NCBI GenBank assembly: GCA_019359535.1 | Contig: JAHHHE010000004.1 | Span: 20,376 to 84,375, forward strand | Direction of reading: 5' to 3' | DNA: 64,000 nt | Origin: Gloeocapsa sp. UFS-A4-WI-NPMV-4B04 | GTDB lineage: Bacteria; Cyanobacteriota; Cyanobacteriia; Cyanobacteriales; Chroococcidiopsidaceae | In this document: positions 52,298 to 61,316 of the stretch, piece by piece | Layout: the number at the start of each line of letters is the position of its first letter | Position numbering within the stretch: position 1 is the stretch's first letter | Made by a program: the position numbers and the translations under genes | The notes under the pieces: generated by a model | Seen by the model: the letters and a program-made list of their open reading frames with translations, nothing else | Databases searched by the model: none | What the model was told of the DNA's origin: nothing

Positions 52298-52621
52298 AAT
52301 CAGCTTGCAGCTATTAGCTATCAGGCTTTAAGAAAGTTTTTGAGCAAATTTAAACAATTTTGGTGGCAATTCAGAGTGATGCGTGATTCGTGATGCGTGA
52401 AGCCACGTCTAAAAGACATGGGATCGAAATAAGGATATCTTTTAAATCGCCGCTAGGTGTTCTCGCGCGCGTATTTTTGGATGAGAGAAGTGCTACCAGA
52501 GTATCTGCAAAGCATATCTCTCTTCAAGTAGGCTTTAAAACCACAACTAAAGTTTTTTCTTCCACTACTCACTTGCCACTACTCACTACTCACTTTTTTG
52601 TAACTATTACTAATCACTGCG
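52298..52621. other. Spacer with short repeat arrays
   Basis: About 320 bases. It contains GTGATGCGTGATTCGTGATG around 52377-52396 and CACTACTCACTTGCCACTAC plus more CACTACT units at 52562-52594, both low-complexity repeats. No gene is supported. Confidence 0.6.
52562..52594. repeat. ACTACTC heptamer short tandem repeat
   Basis: CCACTACTCACTTGCCACTA followed by CTCACTACTCACT. It is the reverse complement of the GAGTAGT array near 19962. Confidence 0.75.
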
Positions 52622-53839
52622 CTATTTTGAAAGGTTTTCTACAAGAGGATGAGTAAGCCAGTTGAAACCAACTTTAATCTTGTGGTTTAACGTTGGCATT
52701 CGATACAGATAGGCAAGCCGACGAGCGACATATGCTAGAGAACCATCTAGTTTTACTCCTAGACCAGTAAACGTAGCATTGTTTGTGCCTAGTGTCATCA
52801 TTTCTCCTAAGTGCTGGTAGTGGAAGGGAAGTAGTGGTCTATCAGTGAGGGAAGCCCAGATATTCCAGCCTGCATAATCCGCTTGTTGAAAGGCAGCTTG
52901 GGCAGTTGCGGGGACTTGCTGTCCTTCCGCATCACGGCAATCAGCTAAATCTCCTAAAGCAAAAATTTCTGGATGATCTACTACTTGTAATGTAGGTGTA
53001 GTTGTGAGTTGTCCGCGCTGGTTTTGTTTCAGTGGAAGTGTATTTATAATAGGAGCTACCCGCGTTCCTACCGTCCAAATCACTAAATCTACAGGAATTG
53101 TGTCTACTTGATTTTTGTATTCTAGAGCGATCGCATCTGATTCAATTGATTCAACTTTCGTCTCTAAATCAATCCAAACTCCCCGTGCTTCAAGGGCTTT
53201 ATTCGCTGCTGTCCGATTAAACTCTGGAGATGTCCGCAGAATTTGATCGCTAAGTTCAATTAATCGGAATCTACCTCGTTCTCCTAAGCGGTCTGATAGC
53301 TTACACGCCAACTCTACACCGCTATAACCACCGCCAACAATTGCTACTCTGATTTTGTCTGCAACAGACGTTTCCAAAGTTCGGAGTCGTTCTTCTACGC
53401 GATAGGCATCTGTAATTGTGCGGAACGGCAAGGCATAAGATGTTGCCCCAGGCACTGAATCGAGAGGAGTTTCGCCACCTAGTGCCAATACCAAGCGATC
53501 ATAAGGTATTTCTGTATCGTTCCATTCGCTGCGGTCAGGATAAGCTTGCAGCTGGACTCTACGCTCGTCTATATCAATTCCAGCTACATTACCTTGACAA
53601 AATCGCACACCTGTGCTATCAAATATTTCTTGAAATTGGGGGGCAATCTCCCAAGTTTGGAGTTCGCCAGTAAGTATTTCGTATAGTAGGGGAGAAAATA
53701 AAAAGCGATCGCTTTGATCGACTAAAACGATTTCTGGTCTTTCTGACTTTTCCCAAGGCAGCTGGCTAAGACGCAGTGCTGTGTAAAGACCACCAAAGCC
53801 ACCACCGAGAATACAAATGCGTGCAGGTTTTTGGGTCAT
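52622..53839 (-). CDS. Type II NAD(P)H dehydrogenase (NDH-2)
   Basis: NDH-2 is a single-subunit flavoenzyme that passes electrons from NAD(P)H to quinone without pumping protons. The 405-residue protein has an FAD-binding 'ILGGGFGGLYTALRL' (10-24), an NADH-binding 'VAIVGGGYSGVELACKL' near 165 and the second FAD motif 'IFALGDLADC'. There is no long membrane segment, so it is a peripheral membrane protein. Cyanobacteria often carry several, and some act as redox sensors. Confidence 0.92.
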   Translation of the reverse strand: MTQKPARICILGGGFGGLYTALRLSQLPWEKSERPEIVLVDQSDRFLFSPLLYEILTGELQTWEIAPQFQEIFDSTGVRFCQGNVAGIDIDERRVQLQAYPDRSEWNDTEIPYDRLVLALGGETPLDSVPGATSYALPFRTITDAYRVEERLRTLETSVADKIRVAIVGGGYSGVELACKLSDRLGERGRFRLIELSDQILRTSPEFNRTAANKALEARGVWIDLETKVESIESDAIALEYKNQVDTIPVDLVIWTVGTRVAPIINTLPLKQNQRGQLTTTPTLQVVDHPEIFALGDLADCRDAEGQQVPATAQAAFQQADYAGWNIWASLTDRPLLPFHYQHLGEMMTLGTNNATFTGLGVKLDGSLAYVARRLAYLYRMPTLNHKIKVGFNWLTHPLVENLSK

Positions 53840-54087
53840 AGTTCTAAGCGACGGGCGAACAAGAGCAGAAGCGTTACCTTCACTCTACAACCTTCATTAC
53901 TAGCTTAACTTGGTTTTAGGCATTGCTAGGTTTTGCAGAATCCATAACACATCTTTGGTTGCACAAGTTAATTGCCTAAAAAGTCTTTCTGTCGGCAACA
54001 ACCCCTCCCCTGATAGATGCTTATAGATTCATTTTAATTTTATAAATACTGCTTAATGAAACATAAATAATAACGCAAGGAAACCTG

Positions 54088-54504
54088 ATGGCTGATATTG
54101 TTGAGACTGCTGTAAATGCTGGAACTTTCAATACTCTAGTAAAAGCTGTTGAAGCTACTGAATTGCTAGAAATCCTCAAAAGTCCTGGCCCATACACAGT
54201 CTTTGCACCAACTGATGAAGCGTTTAACAATCTGCCAGAAGGAACTTTAGATGCACTGCTTCAAGATATTCCCAAGCTTAAGAGAATTGTGCTATATCAT
54301 GTTGCTTTTGGAGATGTAAGAGCTGAAGATTTAATGCAGATTGAAGAAGCGGCGACGGTTGAAGGCTCAATTGTTGCAATTGAATCGGGTGAAAATATTA
54401 AAGTAAATGATGCCAATGTTTTAAAAACAGATATTCTTACCGATAATGGTGTTATCCATGTTATTGATGGGGTATTAATACCTACTTTGGTGGCTGCTGA
54501 GTAA
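54088..54504 (+). CDS. Fasciclin (FAS1)-domain protein, first of a tandem pair
   Basis: The 138-residue protein is a single FAS1 domain. It has H1 'YTVFAPTDEAFNNLPEGTLDALL', the central 'VLYHVAFGDV' and H2 '[13 protein letters not shown]'. FAS1 domains mediate adhesion or interact with other proteins. No signal peptide is present, unlike many secreted members. It is followed by a second copy in the same direction. Confidence 0.92.
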   Translation: MADIVETAVNAGTFNTLVKAVEATELLEILKSPGPYTVFAPTDEAFNNLPEGTLDALLQDIPKLKRIVLYHVAFGDVRAEDLMQIEEAATVEGSIVAIESGENIKVNDANVLKTDILTDNGVIHVIDGVLIPTLVAAE

Positions 54505-54681
54505 GTATTTTAGATTTAAAGCGCGATGCCCCTGCCGTAGTAGGATGCTCAAAGCTCTGTAGGAAACTTGCGTGAAGCGATCGCAGTGTCAATCTTGACA
54601 ACCGTGTGATTCAAATAACAGCTTATAAGTAAAATTTGGTTTACGCTCCTTGATGTCATAAATCAAGAGTGGCTACCACAC

Positions 54682-55080
54682 ATGGCTGACATTATAGATA
54701 CTGCCGTTAATGCAAGTTCTTTTAAAACCCTAATTGCTGCGGTTAAGGCTGCTGGCTTGGTAGATACCCTTAAGGGGTCAGGTCCGTTTACTGTTTTTGC
54801 ACCAACTGATGATGCATTCGCTAGACTTCAAGAGGGAACAGTAGAAGCGTTACTAAATGATATTTCTCAGTTAACGAAGATTTTGACTTATCATGTTGTC
54901 TCTGGCAAGGTCATGTCTGCGGACATGGTTAATCTAAATTCAATTTCCCCATTAGAAGGTTCACCCTTATCCATTGATGCTTCTAGTGGCGTTAAGGTAA
55001 ATAACGCTATGGTTGTGACACCGGATGTGGAAGCAGATAACGGTGTGATTCACGTTATTGATTCGGTGCTAATTCCTTAA
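54682..55080 (+). CDS. Fasciclin (FAS1)-domain protein, second of a tandem pair
   Basis: The 132-residue protein again is one FAS1 domain, with '[23 protein letters not shown]', '[11 protein letters not shown]' and '[13 protein letters not shown]'. It is clearly a paralogue of the upstream gene. The divergence is large enough for an old duplication. No signal peptide is seen. Confidence 0.92.
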   Translation: MADIIDTAVNASSFKTLIAAVKAAGLVDTLKGSGPFTVFAPTDDAFARLQEGTVEALLNDISQLTKILTYHVVSGKVMSADMVNLNSISPLEGSPLSIDASSGVKVNNAMVVTPDVEADNGVIHVIDSVLIP

Positions 55081-55352
55081 TAATTTGTTAAGAAATATAA
55101 ATTACGCTTAACGCAAGCGCTCTGTTTTAAAGTAGCGTTAGTACCATATTACTTGCTCAAAATCACTACTTAGGAGAAGTAACATCGTTACCTAGCAGGA
55201 CTTTTCATAGCGTATGTGTGTCAATTTGCTTTAGCATTCTTCTACATCGGATACTAGCCAAGTAGTAGTTGTACTTTAGTTAAACTTAATTTAACTTAAA
55301 AAAACTTAAAAATGCTTTAAACTATTAAGGTACGATTTTAAGGTAAAGCCAA

Positions 55353-55673
55353 ATGGCACAGACAGCAGACCTCAGTTCAACCATCTCAGCATTGCAAAGT
55401 GGCTTAACATCCCTTCCTGCTGAAGCAGCGTTAGCTAATATTGAGAGTTGGCAAGAACAACTACAAGGTGCAGCACCAGAAATCGCTAGCACTCTTGGTG
55501 AACTCAAAACTGCACTGTCAAGTGGTAATGCAAATGCTCAAACCGTCGCACAGGCATTAACTAAACTTGGTTCCCAAACTTCAGATGCGGGTACGAGTGC
55601 TGGTGGTGATGCTGGTAGCCAGTTACAGCAATTAGGTCAAATGCTTACCCAAGCTGCAAGTTCACTTTCCTAG
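55353..55673 (+). CDS. Small helical protein sharing the domain found at 30442-31122
   Basis: The 106-residue protein is Ala/Ser/Gln-rich and predicted helical. Its core ('ANIESWQEQL', 'TLGELKTALSSGNANAQTV', 'AQALTKLGSQT', 'QQLGQML') aligns along its length with both units of the protein at 30442-31122. Function is unknown. A large inverted repeat and a strong terminator follow. Confidence 0.7.
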   Translation: MAQTADLSSTISALQSGLTSLPAEAALANIESWQEQLQGAAPEIASTLGELKTALSSGNANAQTVAQALTKLGSQTSDAGTSAGGDAGSQLQQLGQMLTQAASSLS

Positions 55674-55687
55674 AATTATGCTTTTGA

Positions 55688-55729
55688 AGCAATATTGTTT
55701 TCTAACGTAGATCAGAAAACAATATTGCT
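55688..55729. repeat. Perfect 16-bp inverted repeat
   Basis: AGCAATATTGTTTTCT (55688-55703) and AGAAAACAATATTGCT (55714-55729) are exact reverse complements with a 10-base loop. No T-run follows, so it is probably an RNA hairpin or protein site and not the terminator itself. Confidence 0.85.
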
Positions 55730-55746
55730 GAGTTAGTTAACTAGAT

Positions 55747-55787
55747 AAGCAGGAGGGATTTAGAAATAAATTGCCTCCTGCTTTTTT
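55747..55787 (+). terminator. Rho-independent terminator after the small helical gene
   Basis: AAGCAGGAGG pairs with CCTCCTGCTT across a 17-base loop, followed by six T. The GH13 gene on the other strand stops just beyond. Confidence 0.85.
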
Positions 55788-55793
55788 AGTTAG

Positions 55794-57260
55794 TTAAGCA
55801 ACTGCACCTAAAATACATCCAGCACGAGCAGGCAAAGTTAGTTCAAGCTGACTCGATTCTTTTTCACCCGTCCATTTTGCTTCGGCAATACCATACAATA
55901 AATGGCTAGATTGAGATTTTAGACTAGCTGCTTCTATGCTTACCTTCGCAGGTGCAGTTCCAGCATTGACAGCAATAATTAGTTCCTCGGTTCCTAGAGT
56001 ACGAGCGAAGACGTAAACTGCGGCTTGAGCATATAAGACTTGGTAATCACCTGTACGCAATGCAGGGTGAGTATGACGCAAAGCAATTAGTTTGCGGTGA
56101 TAGTCTAGAACATCGGATTCCCAATGAGCTTCTAAGGGAAAGCCGCGTCGAGAGTCTGGATCTAAACGTCCCGGTAAACCAACTTCATCACCGTAGTAGA
56201 TGCTAGGCGCGCCGGGAAAGGTAAATAGTAGCAGTGTTCCTAATTCACCGCTAGCGCGATCGCCTCCTGCAATTGAAATTAATCTAGCTGTATCGTGACT
56301 TGCTAGCAAATTTAGCTGGGTAAGCTGAATTTCCCAAGGGTAAAGTTGCAACAATTCCTCGATTTTTTGAGCGTACTCTTTAGCAAAAAGAGGCGGATAA
56401 GGTTGGTAAGAGCGATCTTGTACTTGTTCCATATCCACGCGATCGCCTGCTGTAAAAGCGATGGTAGGTGCGGTAAATAGATAGTTCATCACGCCGTCAA
56501 ATTGAGTGCCGTCTAGCCACTCTCTAGAGTCTTCCCAAACTTCGCCGACAATGTAAGCTTCGGGGTTAATAGCTTTAATGCGATCGCGGAACTCTTGCCA
56601 AAAACCAGGGGTTTTAATCTCGAATGGTACATCTAAGCGCCAGCCGTCGATCCCGAATTTAATCCAATATTCCGCAATTTCCATAATGTATTCCCGCACT
56701 TCGGGATTATCATGGTTGAATACTGGTAATGCTCGATTTCCACCCCAACCTTCATAATTAGCCGGAAATTCACCATTGTAGGGAGATAGAGGCCAACCTT
56801 CAATTTTGAACCAATCTACCCAAGGAGAATGAGGACCATTTTCAAGAATGTCGTGGAAGAAGAAAAAGCCGCGACTGGCGTGGTTAAAGACTCCATCTAG
56901 AACAACTTTGATATTGCGATCGTGGCAAGTTTCAAGTAGTTCTCTAAAAGCACTATTTCCACCCAACATCGGATCGACTTGGTAATAATCGTGGGTGTGA
57001 TAACGATGATTACTGGCTGATTGAAAGATGGGGGTGAAGTAAATCGCATTAATCCCCAAAGTCTCCAAGTAATCCAGTTGTTCTAGTATCCCCCACAAAT
57101 CGCCACCTTTGTAGCCTTGCAGTGTTGGCATCTCTTCCCAGGCTTCCCACGAGGCATTCTTTAAAAGTCGCTTGCGTGGTTGCTGGCTTCTTGCAAAGCG
57201 ATCTGGAAATATTTGATAGAAAACAGCGTGCTTAACCCAATCAGGGGTTTGAATCTGCAT
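55794..57260 (-). CDS. GH13 alpha-amylase family protein (cyclomaltodextrinase/neopullulanase-like)
   Basis: The ATG at 57260 gives 488 residues starting 'MQIQTPDWVKHAVFYQIFPDRF'; a TTG nine codons upstream is less likely. GH13 conserved regions are present: 'VVLDGVFNHASRG', 'GWRLDVPFE' with the nucleophile Asp, 'IVGEVWED' with the acid Glu and 'LASHDTAR' with the third Asp. No signal peptide is seen, so it acts in the cytoplasm on maltodextrin or glycogen-derived glucans. Confidence 0.92.
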   Translation of the reverse strand: MQIQTPDWVKHAVFYQIFPDRFARSQQPRKRLLKNASWEAWEEMPTLQGYKGGDLWGILEQLDYLETLGINAIYFTPIFQSASNHRYHTHDYYQVDPMLGGNSAFRELLETCHDRNIKVVLDGVFNHASRGFFFFHDILENGPHSPWVDWFKIEGWPLSPYNGEFPANYEGWGGNRALPVFNHDNPEVREYIMEIAEYWIKFGIDGWRLDVPFEIKTPGFWQEFRDRIKAINPEAYIVGEVWEDSREWLDGTQFDGVMNYLFTAPTIAFTAGDRVDMEQVQDRSYQPYPPLFAKEYAQKIEELLQLYPWEIQLTQLNLLASHDTARLISIAGGDRASGELGTLLLFTFPGAPSIYYGDEVGLPGRLDPDSRRGFPLEAHWESDVLDYHRKLIALRHTHPALRTGDYQVLYAQAAVYVFARTLGTEELIIAVNAGTAPAKVSIEAASLKSQSSHLLYGIAEAKWTGEKESSQLELTLPARAGCILGAVA

Positions 57261-58042
57261 GATTACTCTTAAGTTCTCCAATGTCAAATTACAGATACTA
57301 GCAAATATCTGGTTCTAACCTGGGGTTGAATGTGGTGAAGTTGTGCAGATTAGAAGTTTTCAGGTAAACCTGTTACACCTAGAAAAATGTATTTTAAGTT
57401 ACTGCTTTATATAAATAAGTTCTTGCTCACTATGCCATTCAGTTTTCAGCTAGTTAATATTTAGCTTTTAGATTAGTTGTTTCTTTTAATACAAATTTAA
57501 ATTGCTGCAACGAAGTAATTATTGCAGCTTTTAGATAAATCTACAAGAATGATGTATTAGATAATACTTTTGGCGGAAGATTTAATGTTTCATTTAATAT
57601 CAATTTGTAACTACTTTTTTTAAAAAATACACATTATTTCACCCTATTTTTTAAAAAACAATGTAAATTATTTTTTAAAATAAAATTTTTTAGATAAAGC
57701 GATCACAGTTCCTCAATCAGTAGCTGCGAATAACTTTATGCAAGTTGTAATATATTTTTATATTCAAGTTTATAGCAAGGTAAAAATACTCATGAAAAAT
57801 CATTATTACTAAATATTAAGTTTTCCGAAATGTCTAATTCTAGTTTTGTAGAAGCAATTTAACAGACAGCAAATATCTGTTTTAGATTGAAATTTACCTT
57901 TTTGAGTTAAAGGTAAATTTCAATTGGAGCTAATTGGAATCGATTAACTAGATATAATGTTGACCCTCATCCTGGATATTGTACGTAATTTAGATTGTGT
58001 TTTTGTAAAAAAAATAAGAATTTAACACTAGGAGTTTTTGTC
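57261..58042. other. Very AT-rich gene-free spacer
   Basis: About 780 bases between the divergent GH13 gene and the membrane-protein gene. Composition is strongly AT-rich, with TTTTTTAAAA-type runs clustered at 57618-57692. TTTGAGTTAAAGGTAAATTT follows near 57901. No gene is supported. The change in base composition starts here and continues through the wall-hydrolase array. Confidence 0.55.
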
Positions 58043-58972
58043 ATGGCTAATCCAAATGAAAATGAAAGAACCTTAAAAGATATGGAGAAAATTAATCCTG
58101 ATGAAAACGGTGGTGCAAATAGAATTCCGCTACAAACACCTAACTCTAATAATTTACAAGTTACTGATTCAGAACCTGATAGAAACATAAATAACCGAGA
58201 CAAAGCTATAAGCTCAAATTCAGGTAAGTTTTTACTGAACCACGGTATATTAACATTTGGATTGTTAGCAATAACTTTATCAGGTGCATTTTTTTTGAAT
58301 TGGTTTGCAGGAGAACAATCTGATAAATGGACTCAAGGTTTAAAATATAATCCCATGAGTCAACAAATACCTGAGCAACTTTCCTCGAAGGACAAAAATT
58401 TACAAGCTTATATTAATAAGCTACCTAATGCAACTCTTGCAGAGAAAGCTAGATTATTTGAGCAGTTAAAAGAGATACAAAATAGAGCCAGAAGCCATAT
58501 TAGCGTAGCCAGAGCTTTTTATATTTGGAATTATCAGTCACTTAGCATTGCAGCAGTTTCATCAATAGTTGCAGCAGTTTCGTTATTGTTTTTAAGTAGA
58601 AGAGGCTGGGACGGCTCTAATAAGTATGTAATTAATGTTTTCATTGTCTCATTTAGTATTACGGTTGTTGTAGGAGTTTTTCCAGCGCTATTTAAGCAGG
58701 AGGAAAATATTAGCAATAACACGAGAACGTATCTAGCTTATATTGCTTTAGACAATCGATTAAATTCATACATCGCTACGCAGGAATTTACAGGTTTAAA
58801 GCCAGCAAATACAAGTAATTCTACTCAACTACTACCTGTAAAGAATATCAAAGACGTTATTCGTTCTGTTGACGATGAATTGGCAACTTTAAATAACATA
58901 TATATCGGCTTTGATGCTAGTAAAATTCCTAACTATAGGGAGGTTTTTAATGAAGTTAATCAACAAAATTGA
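58043..58972 (+). CDS. Three-helix membrane protein of unknown function
   Basis: From the ATG at 58043 (after TAGGAG) the protein has 309 residues; a GTG at 57995 is less likely. A hydrophilic N-terminus of about 60 residues precedes the first membrane helix ('HGILTFGLLAITLSGAFFLNW'). A helical loop follows, with 'LAEKARLFEQLKEIQNRAR'. Two more helices follow ('SLSIAAVSSIVAAVSLLFL' and 'VINVFIVSFSITVVVGVFPAL'), then a helical tail. It resembles none I can name; a SLATT-like pore protein is a weak possibility. It heads the wall-hydrolase array. Confidence 0.7.
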   Translation: MANPNENERTLKDMEKINPDENGGANRIPLQTPNSNNLQVTDSEPDRNINNRDKAISSNSGKFLLNHGILTFGLLAITLSGAFFLNWFAGEQSDKWTQGLKYNPMSQQIPEQLSSKDKNLQAYINKLPNATLAEKARLFEQLKEIQNRARSHISVARAFYIWNYQSLSIAAVSSIVAAVSLLFLSRRGWDGSNKYVINVFIVSFSITVVVGVFPALFKQEENISNNTRTYLAYIALDNRLNSYIATQEFTGLKPANTSNSTQLLPVKNIKDVIRSVDDELATLNNIYIGFDASKIPNYREVFNEVNQQN

Positions 58973-59122
58973 TATTTAATTTTTAGAAAAGCTTTCTGTT
59001 AGTGTTGGAATATTTTATGACTATATCTCAGCAGATGCTATCTATTTTGATAATCAGTATAGCCTAAGCATCTTAATTCAGCTATTTCAAATGATTCAAG
59101 TACAAATCCAAAATTTATAACT

Positions 59123-60208
59123 ATGATAGCAGTTACTACTATTCCCCAGGAAATTCAGGTTAAACAAACATTTACTATTGCCGGAACTGCTTCCCCTGAC
59201 TTGAAGAAAAAAACCATAACTCTAACAGTAGATAACGAGTTTAAGACATTAGGAAATGTAGTTAATGATAACGGCTCTTGGCAAATTGAATTTCAATTTC
59301 TGCAACCTGGCGATCGCAGGTTAAAAATTTCAATCGGCGATGAGAGTGAAACTAGAATGATTAAGGTTATTCTTGCCCCTCCACGCCTCCGCTTTACAAG
59401 CATTCCTACTAATATCAAAACAGAGGAAAAATTTACTTTGAGTGGTGAGGCTGATGGTTTCGACAACGGAGATCAGCTTCTTCTTAAAGTTGACGATTAT
59501 GTTGTAGCACGTCCTCTAGTTAATGGTGGTAAATGGCAAGCCATTGTATTGCTTCATTCCGGTGGTAAGCGACTATTTGAATTGGAGTCGTCTGAACAAG
59601 ATCGGGTTCAAATTCAGCTAGATGTGGAGTCATCAGATCTGGAAGTTGTGGCTCGTAGTGTTTGGTTTGACAATAAGCCTCCTGCCAAATCTCTTGCTGA
59701 CTTACCAAACCCAAAGCGCATTACTCTTCACCATTTCTTTATTCCATCTGATCTGGCTAAGACACAGACAGAGGAAATTCAAAGAATGCGTAATGTTCGC
59801 AGAGATCAAATGACGAACACTGCTCAAGGTTTCAGCGACATTGGCTATCACTTCGTAATTATGGCTAGTGGCAGGATTTATGAGGGTCGTCCTGAAGGGA
59901 AGAGAGGCGCTCACGACGTTATTAACGACGGATTTGGCATCGCCTTTGATGGAGATTATACAACTAGAACGATTACAGACGAGCAATTTAAATCGGCTGT
60001 AGCTTTATGTACAAAGCTTTGTCAGCGTATGGGAATTAAAGATCCTACCGAACTTGTATCTACACCAACCGCTAGTTTTGGCACAAAAAATTTACCTCGT
60101 ATTATTGGACATCGAGATCGATTCAGTACAGCTTGTCCCGGTGTATCAGGAGGTACAACTGTTCGTTTAGACAACATCCGCCAAGCAGTTAAACAGGCTT
60201 TGAACTAA
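59123..60208 (+). CDS. N-acetylmuramoyl-L-alanine amidase / PGRP with two Ig-like domains
   Basis: The 361-residue protein has two N-terminal Ig-like modules (about 3-85 and 92-168), each with 'xxxGxWxxxxxFxxxGxR'-type strands. A C-terminal Amidase_2/PGRP domain follows (about 195-355). Zinc ligands are visible as His in 'ITLHHFF', His in 'IIGHRDR' and Cys in 'STACPG', with 'DIGYHFVI' between. It should cut the bond between MurNAc and L-Ala of the peptide stem. No signal peptide is seen. It is the first enzyme of a five-gene co-directional array. Confidence 0.88.
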   Translation: MIAVTTIPQEIQVKQTFTIAGTASPDLKKKTITLTVDNEFKTLGNVVNDNGSWQIEFQFLQPGDRRLKISIGDESETRMIKVILAPPRLRFTSIPTNIKTEEKFTLSGEADGFDNGDQLLLKVDDYVVARPLVNGGKWQAIVLLHSGGKRLFELESSEQDRVQIQLDVESSDLEVVARSVWFDNKPPAKSLADLPNPKRITLHHFFIPSDLAKTQTEEIQRMRNVRRDQMTNTAQGFSDIGYHFVIMASGRIYEGRPEGKRGAHDVINDGFGIAFDGDYTTRTITDEQFKSAVALCTKLCQRMGIKDPTELVSTPTASFGTKNLPRIIGHRDRFSTACPGVSGGTTVRLDNIRQAVKQALN

Positions 60209-60350
60209 TAAGTAAAAGGTTTGATAGACTGACAAACTTTTAAATCAAGAGTTTAACGTCAGGTGAGAAAACTATCTCTGCTAGCTGTAGAAGCAAGAGA
60301 GTAAAGGGCATTAGCAAAAACAAAAAAAATAATAATTTGAGGTAAAGATT

Positions 60351-61196
60351 GTGGCAGAAATAGTTGTCAAAGATATTGGTGATGGTCTAACTGAGGAACA
60401 GAAAAATGCTCTCAGTATTTTGACAAGTTTATCAGTTAAGAAATTCAACAAACTTAAGGAATTAATGAATTTAAGCGCTCCAGGTGTACTAGATCCTACA
60501 ACTTTGTTTAAATTTATTGAACTTGGTCAGAGTAAAGGACTTGACTTATCAAATGCAGGAGTTATTCGGTTTAAAGACAAGCACTTACCAGGGGGTAATG
60601 TTGGAGCTTTAAGAGGTGTTATTGGCAAACAAACTGCTCTAATCTATTTTCATGAACTTACAGCACCTTCAGGTCTAACTTTCGATACAACATACACCCG
60701 ATCTGAGTTAATAGGACAGTTGAATGAAATTCAAAGTCATAGTTATGAACCTCTAATTCAAGAAGCAGCAGAAGATTTTGGTTTGCAGCCATCAGTTATT
60801 GGTGGGGTGGGTTCACGAGAATCTTTCTGGGGGATAATTTTGCGTCCTCGTGGAGCAGCAGGTGTAGGTGATCGCGGACACGGTAGGGGACTGATGCAAA
60901 TTGATGATCGTTTTCATCAATTTGCTAAAACAGGACTCTGGCAAAATCCTAGAGAAAATATTCAATTTGGTTGCGAACTTTTAGCTGATAACAGAGAGCT
61001 GCTTCGTCGACAAACTGGTTTGACAGGTAGAAATCTTTTACGAGCTACTCTAGCTAGCTACAACGCAGGCTTAGGCGGTGTTCTAAGAGCTATTAACCAA
61101 GGCAGTAATGTTGACTCTGTAACTACTGGCGCAGATTATTCTAAAGATGTTTTAGATCGTGCTGGTTGGTTCCAAGAATTTGCTGGGTGGCAATAA
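60351..61196 (+). CDS. Lysozyme/transglycosylase-like protein
   Basis: The 281-residue protein (GTG start) has an N-terminal helical module (10-85, 'LSVKKFNKLKELMNLSAPGVLDPTTL') resembling a peptidoglycan-binding domain. A C-terminal goose-lysozyme or SLT-like domain follows. The catalytic Glu is expected in 'GVGSRESFWG'. It is followed by 'GRGLMQIDDRFH' and 'ATLASYNAGLGGV', a pattern of family 23 muramidases. It lacks a signal peptide and follows the PGRP gene by 142 bases. Confidence 0.85.
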   Translation: MAEIVVKDIGDGLTEEQKNALSILTSLSVKKFNKLKELMNLSAPGVLDPTTLFKFIELGQSKGLDLSNAGVIRFKDKHLPGGNVGALRGVIGKQTALIYFHELTAPSGLTFDTTYTRSELIGQLNEIQSHSYEPLIQEAAEDFGLQPSVIGGVGSRESFWGIILRPRGAAGVGDRGHGRGLMQIDDRFHQFAKTGLWQNPRENIQFGCELLADNRELLRRQTGLTGRNLLRATLASYNAGLGGVLRAINQGSNVDSVTTGADYSKDVLDRAGWFQEFAGWQ

Positions 61197-61316
61197 GTTA
61201 AACGCCTAATTCTTTATACCTTTAGTTAGGCAATGTGAGCAGCGATCGCCGTTCTTATAGCCATTTTTATATTAGTAGCAAACTTACGAAATTATAAATC
61301 TGAGGAGATGTAACAG

